Shown here in pieces: positions 16,747-25,976 of a stretch of 54,642 nucleotides of DNA. Every line of letters starts with the position of its first letter. The stretch's first letter is position 1. Both the position numbers and the translations under genes were made by a program. Location of the stretch: assembly GCF_001544975.2 (NCBI RefSeq), contig NZ_FCOG02000041.1, forward strand, positions 1 to 54,642. The letters run 5' to 3'. The stretch comes from Caballeronia arationis. GTDB lineage: Bacteria; Pseudomonadota; Gammaproteobacteria; Burkholderiales; Burkholderiaceae. Under the pieces are notes generated by a model. The model was not told the DNA's origin, searched no databases, and saw nothing but the letters and a program-made list of their open reading frames with translations.

Positions 16747-17916
16747 ATGGGTTGGAAAAGCCTGCTGACGGAAATGCCGGTCTGGTTGATCGGCCGGTTC
16801 TACCCTCCGCGACATGACCCGCATCGCGACACGCCGCGCGAGATCCTCGTGCTGCGCCCGAACGATTTCGGCGAGTTGCTCACTACGACTCCGCTCTTCG
16901 AAGCGCTGCGCAAGCGCTTTCCAAAAACGCGTCTCATCGCGGGCGTGGGCAGCTGGGGACGACCCATCCTCGAGAACAATCCGTTCATCGATGAAATCGT
17001 CGACATCGACGCGCCCTGGAACAACAAGCTCGTCGAAGACCGGTCGCACGGCAACGTATTGCGCTACCTGTGGAAGTCGCCCCAGGTTGCGGCGCTGCGC
17101 GCGCGAGGCGGTTTCGATGTCGGCATCGACGTGCTCGGCAGTTACATGGGCGCATTGCTGATGATGCGTCTGGGCGTGCGATATCGCATCGGCGTGCGCG
17201 GATATCGCGGCGGCCATAGCGCGTGCCAGGAGTACATCGATTTCGCGAGACGGCAATGCGGACGCGCCGCGCTCGCGCAGGCGGAATTACTCGGCGCGAC
17301 CGGGCTGCCGGAAGCGCGCCCGCAGCTATTCCTGACCGAAGACGAACGCGCCCACGCAGCGAAAATCTGGAAGGCCGCCGTGCCGGGCCAGCGCACCGTG
17401 CGCCTGCTCGTCGGCATCGGGGCCGGCGTGCCGACCAAGGTGTGGGACCCGCGTCAGGCCGGCGCCGCGCTCGCGCAGATCGCCCGGGCACTCGAAAGCG
17501 CAGGCGACACTTGCGACATCGTGATCGTGGGCAGCGAGGCCGACAAGGCACGCGCCGCCGAGGCGATAGCCGCAGCCGGCCCGGGCGTGCCCGTCCGCTC
17601 GATGGCGGGCGCTGTGCCAATGCGGCTCGTTTTAGCCCTCGCCGAAGAGGCCACCGCCGTGCTGACGAACTCTTCCATGCTGATGCACGTCGCCGCCGCG
17701 TTTCGCCGGCCGACCGTCGCGGTGATCGGCGGCAGCATCACGCGGCCAACGGTTCACGACGCGATCTGGGGTTATCCGGAGCACTATCGCAGCGTGTCGC
17801 CGGACCATTACGTTGCAGACCAGCATGCAAGGAACTGGCCGAGCGTCGAACGGGTCGTGCAGTCCGTGCTGGAGTCGGTCGGCACGCAGCGAACGCGCGT
17901 CCGCGCTCCGGTGTGA
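16747..17916 (+). CDS. Glycosyltransferase family 9 (heptosyltransferase-like)
   Basis: A 389-residue GT-B fold protein similar to the ADP-heptose:LPS heptosyltransferases of family GT9. The N-terminal domain begins with ILVLRPNDFGELLTTTPLFE, the usual acceptor-domain start. The C-terminal domain has VGIGAGVPTKVW, followed by a VIVGSEAD strand and LTNSSMLMHVAAAFRRPTVA, corresponding to the family's nucleotide-sugar-binding segment. In canonical WaaC/WaaF that last motif is a (T/D)-(S/T)-G-x3-HxAAA pattern; here NSSMLMHVAAA replaces it. The product probably adds a sugar to lipopolysaccharide core or another surface glycan. It stands outside any visible LPS cluster, so the acceptor is unknown. 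Confidence 0.8.
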   Translation: MGWKSLLTEMPVWLIGRFYPPRHDPHRDTPREILVLRPNDFGELLTTTPLFEALRKRFPKTRLIAGVGSWGRPILENNPFIDEIVDIDAPWNNKLVEDRSHGNVLRYLWKSPQVAALRARGGFDVGIDVLGSYMGALLMMRLGVRYRIGVRGYRGGHSACQEYIDFARRQCGRAALAQAELLGATGLPEARPQLFLTEDERAHAAKIWKAAVPGQRTVRLLVGIGAGVPTKVWDPRQAGAALAQIARALESAGDTCDIVIVGSEADKARAAEAIAAAGPGVPVRSMAGAVPMRLVLALAEEATAVLTNSSMLMHVAAAFRRPTVAVIGGSITRPTVHDAIWGYPEHYRSVSPDHYVADQHARNWPSVERVVQSVLESVGTQRTRVRAPV

Positions 17917-18060
17917 CGGCGCGGCGTCGCTTGAACCGATCCTGCGGAGCACATGAAAGCATGCCTGGCCACGCGCGTCGGGAACACTCTGCTGGTGGTC
18001 GGAGAAGATGCTTCGGATGATGCCGGCGTTACGCCTTCGTCGAATGTCGCCGAGGGCCAA

Positions 18061-18960
18061 CTAGGCCCGCGCCTTCGTTGCAAAATACTCCGCAGCCATG
18101 AGCCTGAAGGCCGTGACCGCGGGATTGTCCTGATCGGAGCGCCACGCCATGCTCATTTCGGCCTGCATGGAATTGTTGGCGATCGACCTGAACTCGACGT
18201 TGTCGTAGTGGAAACGTTGAGCCGAGGCCGGAAGGATCCCAAGGCCGAGTCCGGCACGAATCAGGGAGAGGATGGTCGGCGTCTGGTCGATGTATTGCGC
18301 AACGTTAAGATTCACGCCCTCGTTCGTGAGCATGCCCATGATACGGTCGTAGAAGTACTTCCCGTGCGTGGGTGAATGCATGATGAACGGCTGGCCGTCG
18401 AGTTGCTTGAGTTCGATCTGCTCATAACGGCACAACGCGTGTCCCTTGGGAAGCGCGACGATCAACGGCTCTTCATCGACCAGAAGAAACTCCAGATTCT
18501 GTCTCGAAGGCAAAGGCCTGAGAAAGCCCAGATCGATTGCATTCGCGGAGAAGGCTTCGATCTGGGACACGGAGATCAGTTCGAGCAGCACGACGTCGAT
18601 ATCGGGCAGTGCGCTACCAGCCGCAACCAGCAACTCGGGAATCAGCTCATAACCGGCCGCGCCGGTGAACCCGATTCGCACGCGCCCGGTCTTCCCCTTG
18701 CTCGCGCGCCGGACCGCGCTCTCGGCCTGCTCGGCCAGGCTGAGCAGGCGCGTCGCGTCTGCGAGGAACACGCGTCCTTCCGTCGTCAGCCTGACCGTGC
18801 GGCCGATGCGCTCGAAAAGCTTCACGCCCAGATTGTCTTCGAGCAAATGGATCTGCCTGCTGAGCGGCGGCTGAGTCATGTTCAGAAGCGCCGCAGCGCG
18901 TCTGAAATTCGATTCGGTCGCGGCAGCAACGAAGCAACGCACTTGTCCAAGATCAAGCAT
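18061..18960 (-). CDS. LysR-family transcriptional regulator
   Basis: A 299-residue regulator. Residues 2-60 are a winged helix-turn-helix (MLDLGQVRCFVAAATESNF, then AALLNMTQPPLSRQI). The rest is a periplasmic-binding-protein-like co-inducer domain with RVGFTG and a hinge near residue 165. It lies 79 nt downstream of the 2-hydroxyacid dehydrogenase gene on the same strand and may be cotranscribed with it. The natural target is the divergent region 19994-20492, which serves the dehydrogenase and an MFS carrier. The inducer is unknown, perhaps the transported hydroxy acid. Confidence 0.88.
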   Translation of the reverse strand: MLDLGQVRCFVAAATESNFRRAAALLNMTQPPLSRQIHLLEDNLGVKLFERIGRTVRLTTEGRVFLADATRLLSLAEQAESAVRRASKGKTGRVRIGFTGAAGYELIPELLVAAGSALPDIDVVLLELISVSQIEAFSANAIDLGFLRPLPSRQNLEFLLVDEEPLIVALPKGHALCRYEQIELKQLDGQPFIMHSPTHGKYFYDRIMGMLTNEGVNLNVAQYIDQTPTILSLIRAGLGLGILPASAQRFHYDNVEFRSIANNSMQAEMSMAWRSDQDNPAVTAFRLMAAEYFATKARA

Positions 18961-19039
18961 TCTCAGTCGACAGGAAGGTCATGGTCGACGGACATTATAG
19001 GGGCGAAGGCTTCGCGGCGCGGCTTGATTGCGCCTCCTC

Positions 19040-19993
19040 TCACGTCGTCAGGCTGCCCTCGGGTCGCTCGCCCGCCAGAGCCTGAGCCAGACTTGCGAGC
19101 ACCATCTCGCCCATCGCGGTGCGCGACTCCACCGTGGCGCTCGCACGATGCGCCTGCAGCACCACGCGATCCATGCCGAAAAGCACGGACGGGACGTTCG
19201 GTTCGTCGACGAACACATCGAGGCCCGCGCCTGCAATGACGCCGTTCGTCAACGCTTCGACCAGATCTTCTTCCACGACCAGCTTGCCGCGCGCGATGTT
19301 CACGAGATAGCCGTCTTTCCCCAGCGCATCGAGCACGGCGGCGTTCACGATGCCGTGCGCCTTGTCGGCAGCGGCGCACAACACGAGGAAGTCACAGCCG
19401 CGGGCGAGCGACAAGAGGTCGGGAACGAACTGATGGGGCAGGTCCTCCATGCGGCGCAAATCGGTGTAGGAAACCGGACAGTTGAACGCGGACACCCGCT
19501 GCGCAATGGCGCGGCCGACCTTGCCCATGCCGACGATTCCGACGCGCTTGCCGCTCAGGCGTCGGGACAGCGGCAGCGCGCCCGGATGCGGATTCCTGAC
19601 CCAGCTTCCCGTCTTCACGAATTCGTTGCCCGCGCAGATCTCGCGACAGACGGCAAGCATCAGGCCGATGGCGAGGTCGGCCACGTCTTCGGTCAGCGCA
19701 CCGAACGTGCCGGTGACGGGAAGACCGCGTGCACGCGCAAAGCCGAGATCGACTGCATCCGTTCCGACGCCGTTCACCGCGATGACCTTCAAAGCCGGAA
19801 GCCGTTCGATGAGCTCGTTTGAAATACCCGTGTGCCCGCCGGTTATCACGCCCTGGATCGAAGCGCCGTGCTCTTGGATATAAGCGTCCTTGTTGTCCTG
19901 TTCGAACAGGCGATGCACGGTATAAAGCTCGCGCAGTTTGTCGTTGATGGCCGGAACGAGGATGGGATTAAGTTGCAAGATGCTCGGTTTCAA
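19040..19993 (-). CDS. D-isomer-specific 2-hydroxyacid dehydrogenase
   Basis: A 317-residue NAD(P)H-dependent dehydrogenase that interconverts a 2-keto acid (such as glyoxylate or hydroxypyruvate) and a D-2-hydroxy acid. The nucleotide fold has GMGKVG at 155-160, and the catalytic set is complete: Arg235 (NIARG), Glu264 (VDEP) and His282 (QAHRASAT). The start is a TTG at 19993, supported by AAGGAG 8 nt upstream. The frame is open to 20062, but those residues are unlike the family. The TTG overlaps the stop of a short upstream ORF. It is followed by the LysR gene and is divergent from an MFS carrier, suggesting a small catabolic unit. Confidence 0.85.
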   Translation of the reverse strand: MKPSILQLNPILVPAINDKLRELYTVHRLFEQDNKDAYIQEHGASIQGVITGGHTGISNELIERLPALKVIAVNGVGTDAVDLGFARARGLPVTGTFGALTEDVADLAIGLMLAVCREICAGNEFVKTGSWVRNPHPGALPLSRRLSGKRVGIVGMGKVGRAIAQRVSAFNCPVSYTDLRRMEDLPHQFVPDLLSLARGCDFLVLCAAADKAHGIVNAAVLDALGKDGYLVNIARGKLVVEEDLVEALTNGVIAGAGLDVFVDEPNVPSVLFGMDRVVLQAHRASATVESRTAMGEMVLASLAQALAGERPEGSLTT

Positions 19994-20295
19994 TTGAGGC
20001 ACTCCTTGGGATCGAAGATTGCGCGGATGCGCTGCACGCACGCCTTGAAGCACGTGGGCCATCGCAATGTGGGCGGATGATCGTCTTTTTCCGCAAGCGC
20101 GTCCAATCCCAAAACGCTATCAGTTGATCCACGAGTCGGCGTGTCGTATCGATTCAATCCGAGCATCAGGTAATAGCAATAAAAGATTAGACGGCATATA
20201 TCCGAATCGCCACAATTCGAAGCGTCGGAAATCAAAAAATAATAAAAGCCCTCATAGCCCAGATCCGGAGACAACAGCATGAATTCAAGTCGCAT
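19990..20295 (-). pseudogene. Uncertain 101-codon ORF, possible decayed 3' end of an FAD-linked oxidase
   Basis: An ATG at 20295 follows a strong GGAGGGG site, and the TGA overlaps the TTG of the dehydrogenase. The first two-thirds have A/T-rich codons and no recognisable domain. The last 25 codons return to strong G/C third-position bias and read RIRAIFDPKECLN. That resembles the RIKxxFDPxxxLNPG end of GlcD/vanillyl-alcohol oxidase-type FAD enzymes. Either a small hybrid protein is made or the end of a lost gene survives. Family assignment rests on a short motif only. Confidence 0.35.
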
Positions 20296-20492
20296 CACAT
20301 TCCCCTCCTGCATCGATGCCCCTTCGCTCGGGACATCGCCAGCCTTCGAGCCTTGCCGGAAACGCGCCGACTAGATTCAGCGCCACACATCGAGGCTGTG
20401 CACTTTGCGCAGTCGGCTTGCTCGCACGACGAAGACGGCATCCGCGCTCGCGGCGATGCGTCGCCGACGCCGGGCTATCGGGAGGAATTCAA

Positions 20493-21890
20493 ATGAACAA
20501 CGCTGACGGCGTGGCCATCTCCGCGAAAGCGGAGCCCCTCACGGAGAAACGAACCCGCCATCGATGGGTGGTCATGGGGCTCATATTCTGCATCTGGGCG
20601 ATCGCCTGCGCCGACCGCGCGAACTTCGGCATCGCCTTGCCATACCTGAAGAAGGAATATGGCATCACCAATACCGAGGCGGGACTGATCGTCAGTCTGT
20701 TCTCGTTCGCGTACGGCTTCGTGCAGATTCCCGTCGGTCTCATCTACAAGCGGCTCAGCGAAAAGACGACCGGGTTCCTGTTCTCGATCTTCATGATCCT
20801 GACCTCGATCTTCACGGGCCTGATGGGCACGACGTCGTCCGTGTTCCTGCTGCAGGCGTACCGTGTCGGCCTGGGATTGTCGGAAGGACCGCTTGGGATC
20901 GGCTGCACAAACGTGATCAACCGGTGGTTTCCCGCGAAGGAAAAAGGCACGGCGACCGGCCTGTGGATTGCCGCGTCCAAGCTGGGTCCGCTGATCGTGC
21001 CTTCGGTCTGTATCGTCGTGATCCAGTTGTGGGGATGGCGGGAGATCTTCTATGTCTTCGCCATCCCCGGCATCCTCTTTGCCATCGTATGGATGGTGCT
21101 GGTGACGAATTCGCCCGGCGAGAACCGCTTCTGTTCCCCCGCCGAGCGTCAGTACATTCTCGACGAGACGCCCGCGAACGGCAGTGACACGAAATCGGCG
21201 CGCGCCGCCCGCGCAACGCCAATGCCCTATCTCGACGCGATCAACCGCACGAAGCAGGTTCCGCAACTGGAGACGATTCGCCAGGTCTTTCGCTCATGGA
21301 ATATCCTGGGTGTAGCGATCGGCTACGGCTGCATGATCGGCATCAGCAACATCTTCATGTCCTGGATTCCGACCTATCTCGTCACGGTCAAAGGGTTCGC
21401 TTCCGTGAAGATGGGCTTTCTCGCATCAGCACCGTTCATTGGCGCCGTGGCAGGCAACATGCTCGGGGGCGTGATCTCCGATCGCCTGCTCGGCGGCCGG
21501 CGCAAGCCGATGATGATGCTGGGCGCACTCGGCACCGTCATCATGATGGTGCTGCTGATCGATGCGCCGGATAGCGTCGCTTATCTCGGTGTGACGCTCA
21601 TCATGTCGGGGCTCATGCTGGGTATCGGTTTCGCAGGCTACTCTGCCTATCCGATGGGCCTCGCGACCAAATCGACGTATCCGACTGCATTCGGCATCGT
21701 CAACTGCGTCGGCCAGATCGGCGGCGCCTGTGCTCCGCTCGCGGTCGGCATCCTGCTGGATCGCTATAGCTGGACCAGCGTGTTCCTGTATATGGTCGGG
21801 ACGGCCGCACTCTGCCTGGTGCTGCTCCTGACCGTTGCCGAACCGCTGGCAGTTCAGGCAGACGGCACGAAAGCGCGCAAGCGGGGCTAG
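20493..21890 (+). CDS. MFS transporter, anion:cation symporter (ACS) type
   Basis: A 465-residue inner-membrane carrier with 12 predicted helices. The N-terminus (RHRWVVMGLIFCIWAIACAD, then RANFGIALPYLKKEYGI) and the LSEGPLGIGCTNVINRWFP segment are typical of the ACS family, whose members import hexuronates, glucarate, galactonate, tartrate or phthalates. The start at 20493 has a GGAGG site at 20481-20485; the longer frame back to 20316 is not used. Divergent from the 2-hydroxyacid dehydrogenase and LysR genes, so a hydroxy acid is a reasonable guess for the substrate. Confidence 0.88.
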   Translation: MNNADGVAISAKAEPLTEKRTRHRWVVMGLIFCIWAIACADRANFGIALPYLKKEYGITNTEAGLIVSLFSFAYGFVQIPVGLIYKRLSEKTTGFLFSIFMILTSIFTGLMGTTSSVFLLQAYRVGLGLSEGPLGIGCTNVINRWFPAKEKGTATGLWIAASKLGPLIVPSVCIVVIQLWGWREIFYVFAIPGILFAIVWMVLVTNSPGENRFCSPAERQYILDETPANGSDTKSARAARATPMPYLDAINRTKQVPQLETIRQVFRSWNILGVAIGYGCMIGISNIFMSWIPTYLVTVKGFASVKMGFLASAPFIGAVAGNMLGGVISDRLLGGRRKPMMMLGALGTVIMMVLLIDAPDSVAYLGVTLIMSGLMLGIGFAGYSAYPMGLATKSTYPTAFGIVNCVGQIGGACAPLAVGILLDRYSWTSVFLYMVGTAALCLVLLLTVAEPLAVQADGTKARKRG

Positions 21891-21896
21891 GAAGCG

Positions 21897-22298
21897 CTAC
21901 CCGAAAATCCGCGCCCATGCCGCCCGAAGACGGCGGGCGCGGTCTTCGAAGAGATATGAGCCAGCCAGGGTCAGCAGACCCGAAATCACGCCCGTCACGA
22001 CAGCCTCGGCATAGGGAATGCCGTAGTGATTCACATGCGAATAGGCGTCGCCCAGCATGGTGAGCAGGCCGACCACGAGTGCATTGCCGTATCGGTGAGC
22101 GTAGAGCTTCGACGCCGGCGTGAACGTCAGGACCACGGCCAGGATTCCGGTAAAGAGCCCGGTCTGCAATGCTACCGTCCAGTGCCCCAGGCTCAAGACA
22201 TTGCCCCAGCTTCCCGGCATGCAGGTCATGCATGCACTGGTCGGCTGCCAGAAGCGCTGGACGAACAGCCTGACGCGGCGTTTCCAATCGCTCGACAT
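21897..22298 (-). CDS. Small integral membrane protein of unknown function
   Basis: A 133-residue protein with three or four predicted transmembrane helices (from about residue 35) between a basic N-terminus with a C-x2-C pair (ACMTCM) and a basic C-terminal tail. HVNHYG and KLYAHRYGN place several histidines in loops. The ATG at 22298 has a GGGGAA site; a longer frame to 22337 is possible. Its stop lies 6 nt from that of the convergent MFS gene. I do not recognise the family. The histidine and cysteine content could point to metal binding, which is speculative. Confidence 0.65.
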   Translation of the reverse strand: MSSDWKRRVRLFVQRFWQPTSACMTCMPGSWGNVLSLGHWTVALQTGLFTGILAVVLTFTPASKLYAHRYGNALVVGLLTMLGDAYSHVNHYGIPYAEAVVTGVISGLLTLAGSYLFEDRARRLRAAWARIFG

Positions 22299-22596
22299 CG
22301 TGTATTCCCCATCGATGCTTGTGTCATCGCGGACCATCTTCCATTATGGATCGCGAAGCCGCATCCCGGACGCCAAACCACAGGCGGTGTGCGCCACCCA
22401 GAAACATTGAAGGCGGCAGGGATATTTCTAATTCTCGCGCTTCCGGAACCATGGGATAACCGTTCGAGCATCATCGAACTGAAAGCCGGTGGCAGATGAG
22501 CTATCGTCGATGTCGCAGTCCTCGCAAGTGTCCGTGGCCGCTTGCGAAGGAACCCCGTGCGGAACGTGGCAGCGCGGAAATCTACAGAACAATACG

Positions 22597-22971
22597 ATGA
22601 GAATCCGAGCGACAGGACTGGTGATCCGCCATAGCGCGGTCTTGATGGTCAGGGAATACACGGGCATGTGGCTGCTGCCGGGCGGCTCCGTCGCGCACGA
22701 CGAGTTGTCCATCATTGCGGCCATCCGCGAGTTGTATGAAGAAACCGGAGTCGAGGCGCGAGCCGCCGCGTTCCTCTTCGAACATGTTTCGGCGCATCAC
22801 GTGCATCACGTGTATCGCATGGTCATTCCGGACCATGCTCGCGTGCGGTCGGGCCTCGAGGTCGATTCGGTGCAATGGGTCGATCATCGCGAATTGTTCG
22901 ACTGGCGCACGACGCCCGGCACGCGTGCCATCGTGGCGCGTGCGTTCTCGAAGGCGCCCGTGCTCGGCTAG
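22597..22971 (+). CDS. Nudix hydrolase
   Basis: A 124-residue pyrophosphohydrolase. The complete Nudix box G-x5-E-x7-REL-x-EE-x-G-V runs from Gly30 to Val52 (Arg44, Glu45, Glu48 and Glu49 bind the metal). Nudix enzymes cleave nucleoside diphosphates linked to another group; the substrate here is unknown. The ATG at 22597 matches the usual family start, just before the first strand. GTG 22489 or ATG 22507 would add a 30-36-residue extension with no family counterpart. The 298-nt gap upstream shows no other gene. It converges on the epimerase gene. Confidence 0.8.
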   Translation: MRIRATGLVIRHSAVLMVREYTGMWLLPGGSVAHDELSIIAAIRELYEETGVEARAAAFLFEHVSAHHVHHVYRMVIPDHARVRSGLEVDSVQWVDHRELFDWRTTPGTRAIVARAFSKAPVLG

Positions 22972-23062
22972 CGCGGCGGGCCGATTGCGCAACGCGATGC
23001 CAGCTGGATCGGCTTCATGCCGTCCAGCGCATCGCGTTTGCCGTGCACGTTCGGAAGCCCGT

Positions 23063-23938
23063 CTAGTGATGGGCCCGCGCCTTCGCTGCGGCGTTGATCC
23101 CGCCCGCGATGAACGTACGTGCATGGGTCGCCAGATCCATGCTGTCGTCCCACAGGTTGCGCCAGATCGCCAGCGCGTTGGACAACTGTTCGTTCACGAC
23201 GGTCGACGAAAAGCTCTCGAACGTGACCACGCCCTGATAGTCGATCATCGCGAGCGCGTGGAAGAACTGCGCGAAGTCGATCGTCCCGGAGCCGAGATAA
23301 CCCCGGTTACTTTCGCCGATGTGAACGTAGCCCAGGCGCTTGCCGCACGCGAGCACCGGCTGCATGAAGTCCGACTCCTCGATGTTCATGTGATACGTGT
23401 CGAGATGCACGACGACGTTCGGCGCGCCGACATCGTCCAGCATGGCGAGCGCCTGCGATGCCGTGTTCAGCAGATTGCTTTCATAGCGGTTCACCACTTC
23501 GAGCCCGAGCGTGACGTTCTTCTTCAGCGCAAAGTCGGCGATACGCTTGAGCGAATCCACCGCATTGCGGCGGCCCTGCGCGGTAAGCGGCTGTCCGTAC
23601 TTCGCCATCGCGCCGTACAGGATGCCGCCGAAGTAATTGCCGCCGAGTTCCGCGGTGATGCCGATGCCCTCTTCCAGCAGCGCGAGGCCGCGCGCGACCG
23701 TCGCCGGATCGTCGCTTGATACGTCGGCGTCCAGCGTCAGGCCGCGCGAGCATCCGATCTGAAGTCCGTACTCCTGGAGCAGATCGCGGGTCATCGCAAG
23801 ATCCATGACCTTGGGCCCGTGCAGCGACAGTTCGACGAGGTCGAACCCGGCCTCCCTGGTCTGGCTGATGACCTTGCGCGTCGACTCCGGCGTCAGATCG
23901 CCGGCCCATACCAATGCGTGAACACCCAGCGTATTCAT
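23063..23938 (-). CDS. Ketose 3-epimerase (D-tagatose/D-psicose 3-epimerase family)
   Basis: A 291-residue TIM-barrel sugar epimerase. The four metal ligands of the D-tagatose 3-epimerase family are in place at Glu147 (LEVVNR), Asp180 (HLDTYHMNIEE), His206 (YVHIGE) and Glu241 (TFESF). Their spacing matches the characterised enzymes exactly. The reaction is C3 epimerisation of a ketose such as psicose, tagatose or fructose. Last gene of the sugar ABC operon. Its ATG overlaps the permease stop as ATGA, and a strong GGGAGGAG site lies upstream. The transported sugar is therefore probably a ketose or is converted to one. Confidence 0.88.
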   Translation of the reverse strand: MNTLGVHALVWAGDLTPESTRKVISQTREAGFDLVELSLHGPKVMDLAMTRDLLQEYGLQIGCSRGLTLDADVSSDDPATVARGLALLEEGIGITAELGGNYFGGILYGAMAKYGQPLTAQGRRNAVDSLKRIADFALKKNVTLGLEVVNRYESNLLNTASQALAMLDDVGAPNVVVHLDTYHMNIEESDFMQPVLACGKRLGYVHIGESNRGYLGSGTIDFAQFFHALAMIDYQGVVTFESFSSTVVNEQLSNALAIWRNLWDDSMDLATHARTFIAGGINAAAKARAHH

Positions 23939-24966
23939 TGTGCGACTCCTCCCGAAGCGGTCACGCGTCTGCGGACCAAGGACTGAAAAAAACCGTTCGC
24001 CCACGCCCAGCGGATGAGCATCACGGCAAGCAAGAACACGCCCCACAAGGCCGTGGCGAGGTGCTGGTTGGCGCCGAGCAGGTTCAGGCCCGATGCGATC
24101 ACCTGCAGGATCACGAGCGCGATCACGACCGGCACGACGCGTCCGAAGCCGCCAAACGGATCGACGCGGCCAAGGAAGCAGGCCAGCACGGCGATCAGCA
24201 GGAACGCCTCACCATGACCGACGCGTACCGAGTTGAAGCGCGCCGCCATCACCACGCCGGCAACGCCGCACATCAGGCCGGACAGCATGTAGATGCGCGT
24301 GACTGCACGCGTCGTGGCGATCCCCGAATAGCGGGTGGCCTCCAGGTTCGAGCCGATCATGCGTGTGGCGAAGCCGAGTCGCGAACGCGTCATCACGACA
24401 TGCCAGAGCGCCGCGCATCCGGCGAAGATCCAGAGCGGGATCGGCACACCGAACAACAGGCCATTTCCCATCTCGCGCACGAAAGGCGGGAAGCCGGAAA
24501 TGTCGCCGCCGTGCGTCAGGAATTCGCCCAGCCCGCGCAGGAAGATCATCATCGACAGGGAGACGAGGATCGGACTCGCGCCGGTGCGCGCGATGATCGC
24601 GCCCATCACCCAGCCGGCAGCGGCGCCCGTGGCGAGCGCTGCGGCAATCCCGAGCGCGATGGCGCCTGCGCCCGCGTCCGCGCCGCCTTGCGAGTGGAGC
24701 ACCCACGCCATCGTCAGCCCGGCGATATTGGCGGTGAAAGTCACTGCGAGATTGAAGCCGCCCGAGATCAGCGGCATCAGCATCGCGAGCGTGAAGAGCC
24801 CCAGTTCCGGCAGTTGAAAGGCCACCGAGACGAAGGTGCTGGCGGAAAAGAAGCGATCGGAGGCAAAGCTCATGACCGCGATCACGAAGGCGAGAAATCC
24901 GAGCAGACCGACGACATCGGGAGGCACGATCGGCACGCCGGAGCGTTGAGACGACAGGAGTTTCAT
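23935..24966 (-). CDS. Sugar ABC transporter permease (second)
   Basis: A 343-residue inner-membrane permease of the ribose/autoinducer-2 (RbsC/LsrC-D) family with 8-10 helices. The cytoplasmic coupling loop is seen in FATRMIGSNLEATRYSGI. It pairs with the preceding permease to form the channel. The start at 24966 overlaps the first permease's stop (ATGA), and its own stop overlaps the epimerase start in the same way. The frame continues to 25959 upstream, but that stretch is a shadow of the first permease. Confidence 0.9.
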   Translation of the reverse strand: MKLLSSQRSGVPIVPPDVVGLLGFLAFVIAVMSFASDRFFSASTFVSVAFQLPELGLFTLAMLMPLISGGFNLAVTFTANIAGLTMAWVLHSQGGADAGAGAIALGIAAALATGAAAGWVMGAIIARTGASPILVSLSMMIFLRGLGEFLTHGGDISGFPPFVREMGNGLLFGVPIPLWIFAGCAALWHVVMTRSRLGFATRMIGSNLEATRYSGIATTRAVTRIYMLSGLMCGVAGVVMAARFNSVRVGHGEAFLLIAVLACFLGRVDPFGGFGRVVPVVIALVILQVIASGLNLLGANQHLATALWGVFLLAVMLIRWAWANGFFQSLVRRRVTASGGVAQ

Positions 24967-25976
24967 GATCTTGCCTCCGCGCGTGGCGAATTGAACCGCG
25001 ATCCGACGAGCTTCGCAAAGCCGCCGCTCGACATGGTGATGGCAATCAGGATGATGGCGCCGATGATCATCTTGAACGCGTACGGCGAGATGCCGAGCAG
25101 GTTCAGCCCGTTCGCCGTGATGGCGGTCAGCAGAATGCCGAGGATGGCGCCAAGGATCGTGCCGCGTCCGCCGCCAAGGCGCGCGCCGCCGAGCACCACG
25201 GCAGCGAGCACATCGAGTTCGCGGCCGTACAGCGCGTTGGGCACCACTTCCTGCACGTAGTGGGCCTGCATGAGCCCGGCGATGCCGGCCATAATCCCCA
25301 GCCAGCCGAACGCGACATAGTGCATCGTGCCGATGTTGATCCCGACCCGGCGCGCCGCTTCCGGGTTGTCGCCCATCGCATAGAGTTGCCGCCCCGTGGT
25401 CGTGCGGCGCAGCAGGAACCAGGTGGCCGCCACCATGACGACCATCACCGCGACAGGCAGCGCGAGATCCGCGACGCCGCTCGACGTCTTCAGCTGGATC
25501 AGCGAAACGCGATGCGTCCACCAGTCCGGCAGGTCGTAGATCGAGACCCCGCCCGTCAGGAACATCAGGCCGCCGAAGAACACGTTGAAGGTCGCAATCG
25601 TCACCACGATCGAGACGATGCGAAACCGGTAGATGATCGTGGCATTGATGGCGCCCAGCAAAAAGCCGAACACGGCCGCCGCGACGAAGCCGATCGCCCA
25701 GTTTCCGCCGCCGAGCTGGATGACCGTCAGCGCGGTCAGATACTGGACCACGGACGCGCCCACCGCGAACGAGATGTCGATGCCGCCCGCGATGAGCACG
25801 ACGAGCAGCCCGGCGGCGAAGATGATGTTGACCGAGCTCTGGTTGAGCAGATCGAACAGGTTGGGCAGCGTGAGAAAGGTCGTCGTCGAGACGCTGAGAC
25901 CGATCATCATCGCGGCGATGAGCAGGATCAAGAGCGCCTCGACCGAACCGATCCCCCATTTGCGCAGATCAGGCAT
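24963..25976 (-). CDS. Sugar ABC transporter permease (first)
   Basis: A 337-residue inner-membrane permease of the same family. Hallmarks are ILLIAAMMIGLS in the first helix, LLVVLIAGGIDISFAVGA, and the coupling loop GRQLYAMGDNPEAARRVGI. VLGGARLGGGRGT is the conserved C-terminal loop. It overlaps the ATPase gene by 8 nt and the second permease by 4 nt. Having two different permeases, rather than one RbsC homodimer, resembles the LsrCD and psicose-type arrangements. Confidence 0.9.
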   Translation of the reverse strand: MPDLRKWGIGSVEALLILLIAAMMIGLSVSTTTFLTLPNLFDLLNQSSVNIIFAAGLLVVLIAGGIDISFAVGASVVQYLTALTVIQLGGGNWAIGFVAAAVFGFLLGAINATIIYRFRIVSIVVTIATFNVFFGGLMFLTGGVSIYDLPDWWTHRVSLIQLKTSSGVADLALPVAVMVVMVAATWFLLRRTTTGRQLYAMGDNPEAARRVGINIGTMHYVAFGWLGIMAGIAGLMQAHYVQEVVPNALYGRELDVLAAVVLGGARLGGGRGTILGAILGILLTAITANGLNLLGISPYAFKMIIGAIILIAITMSSGGFAKLVGSRFNSPRAEARS

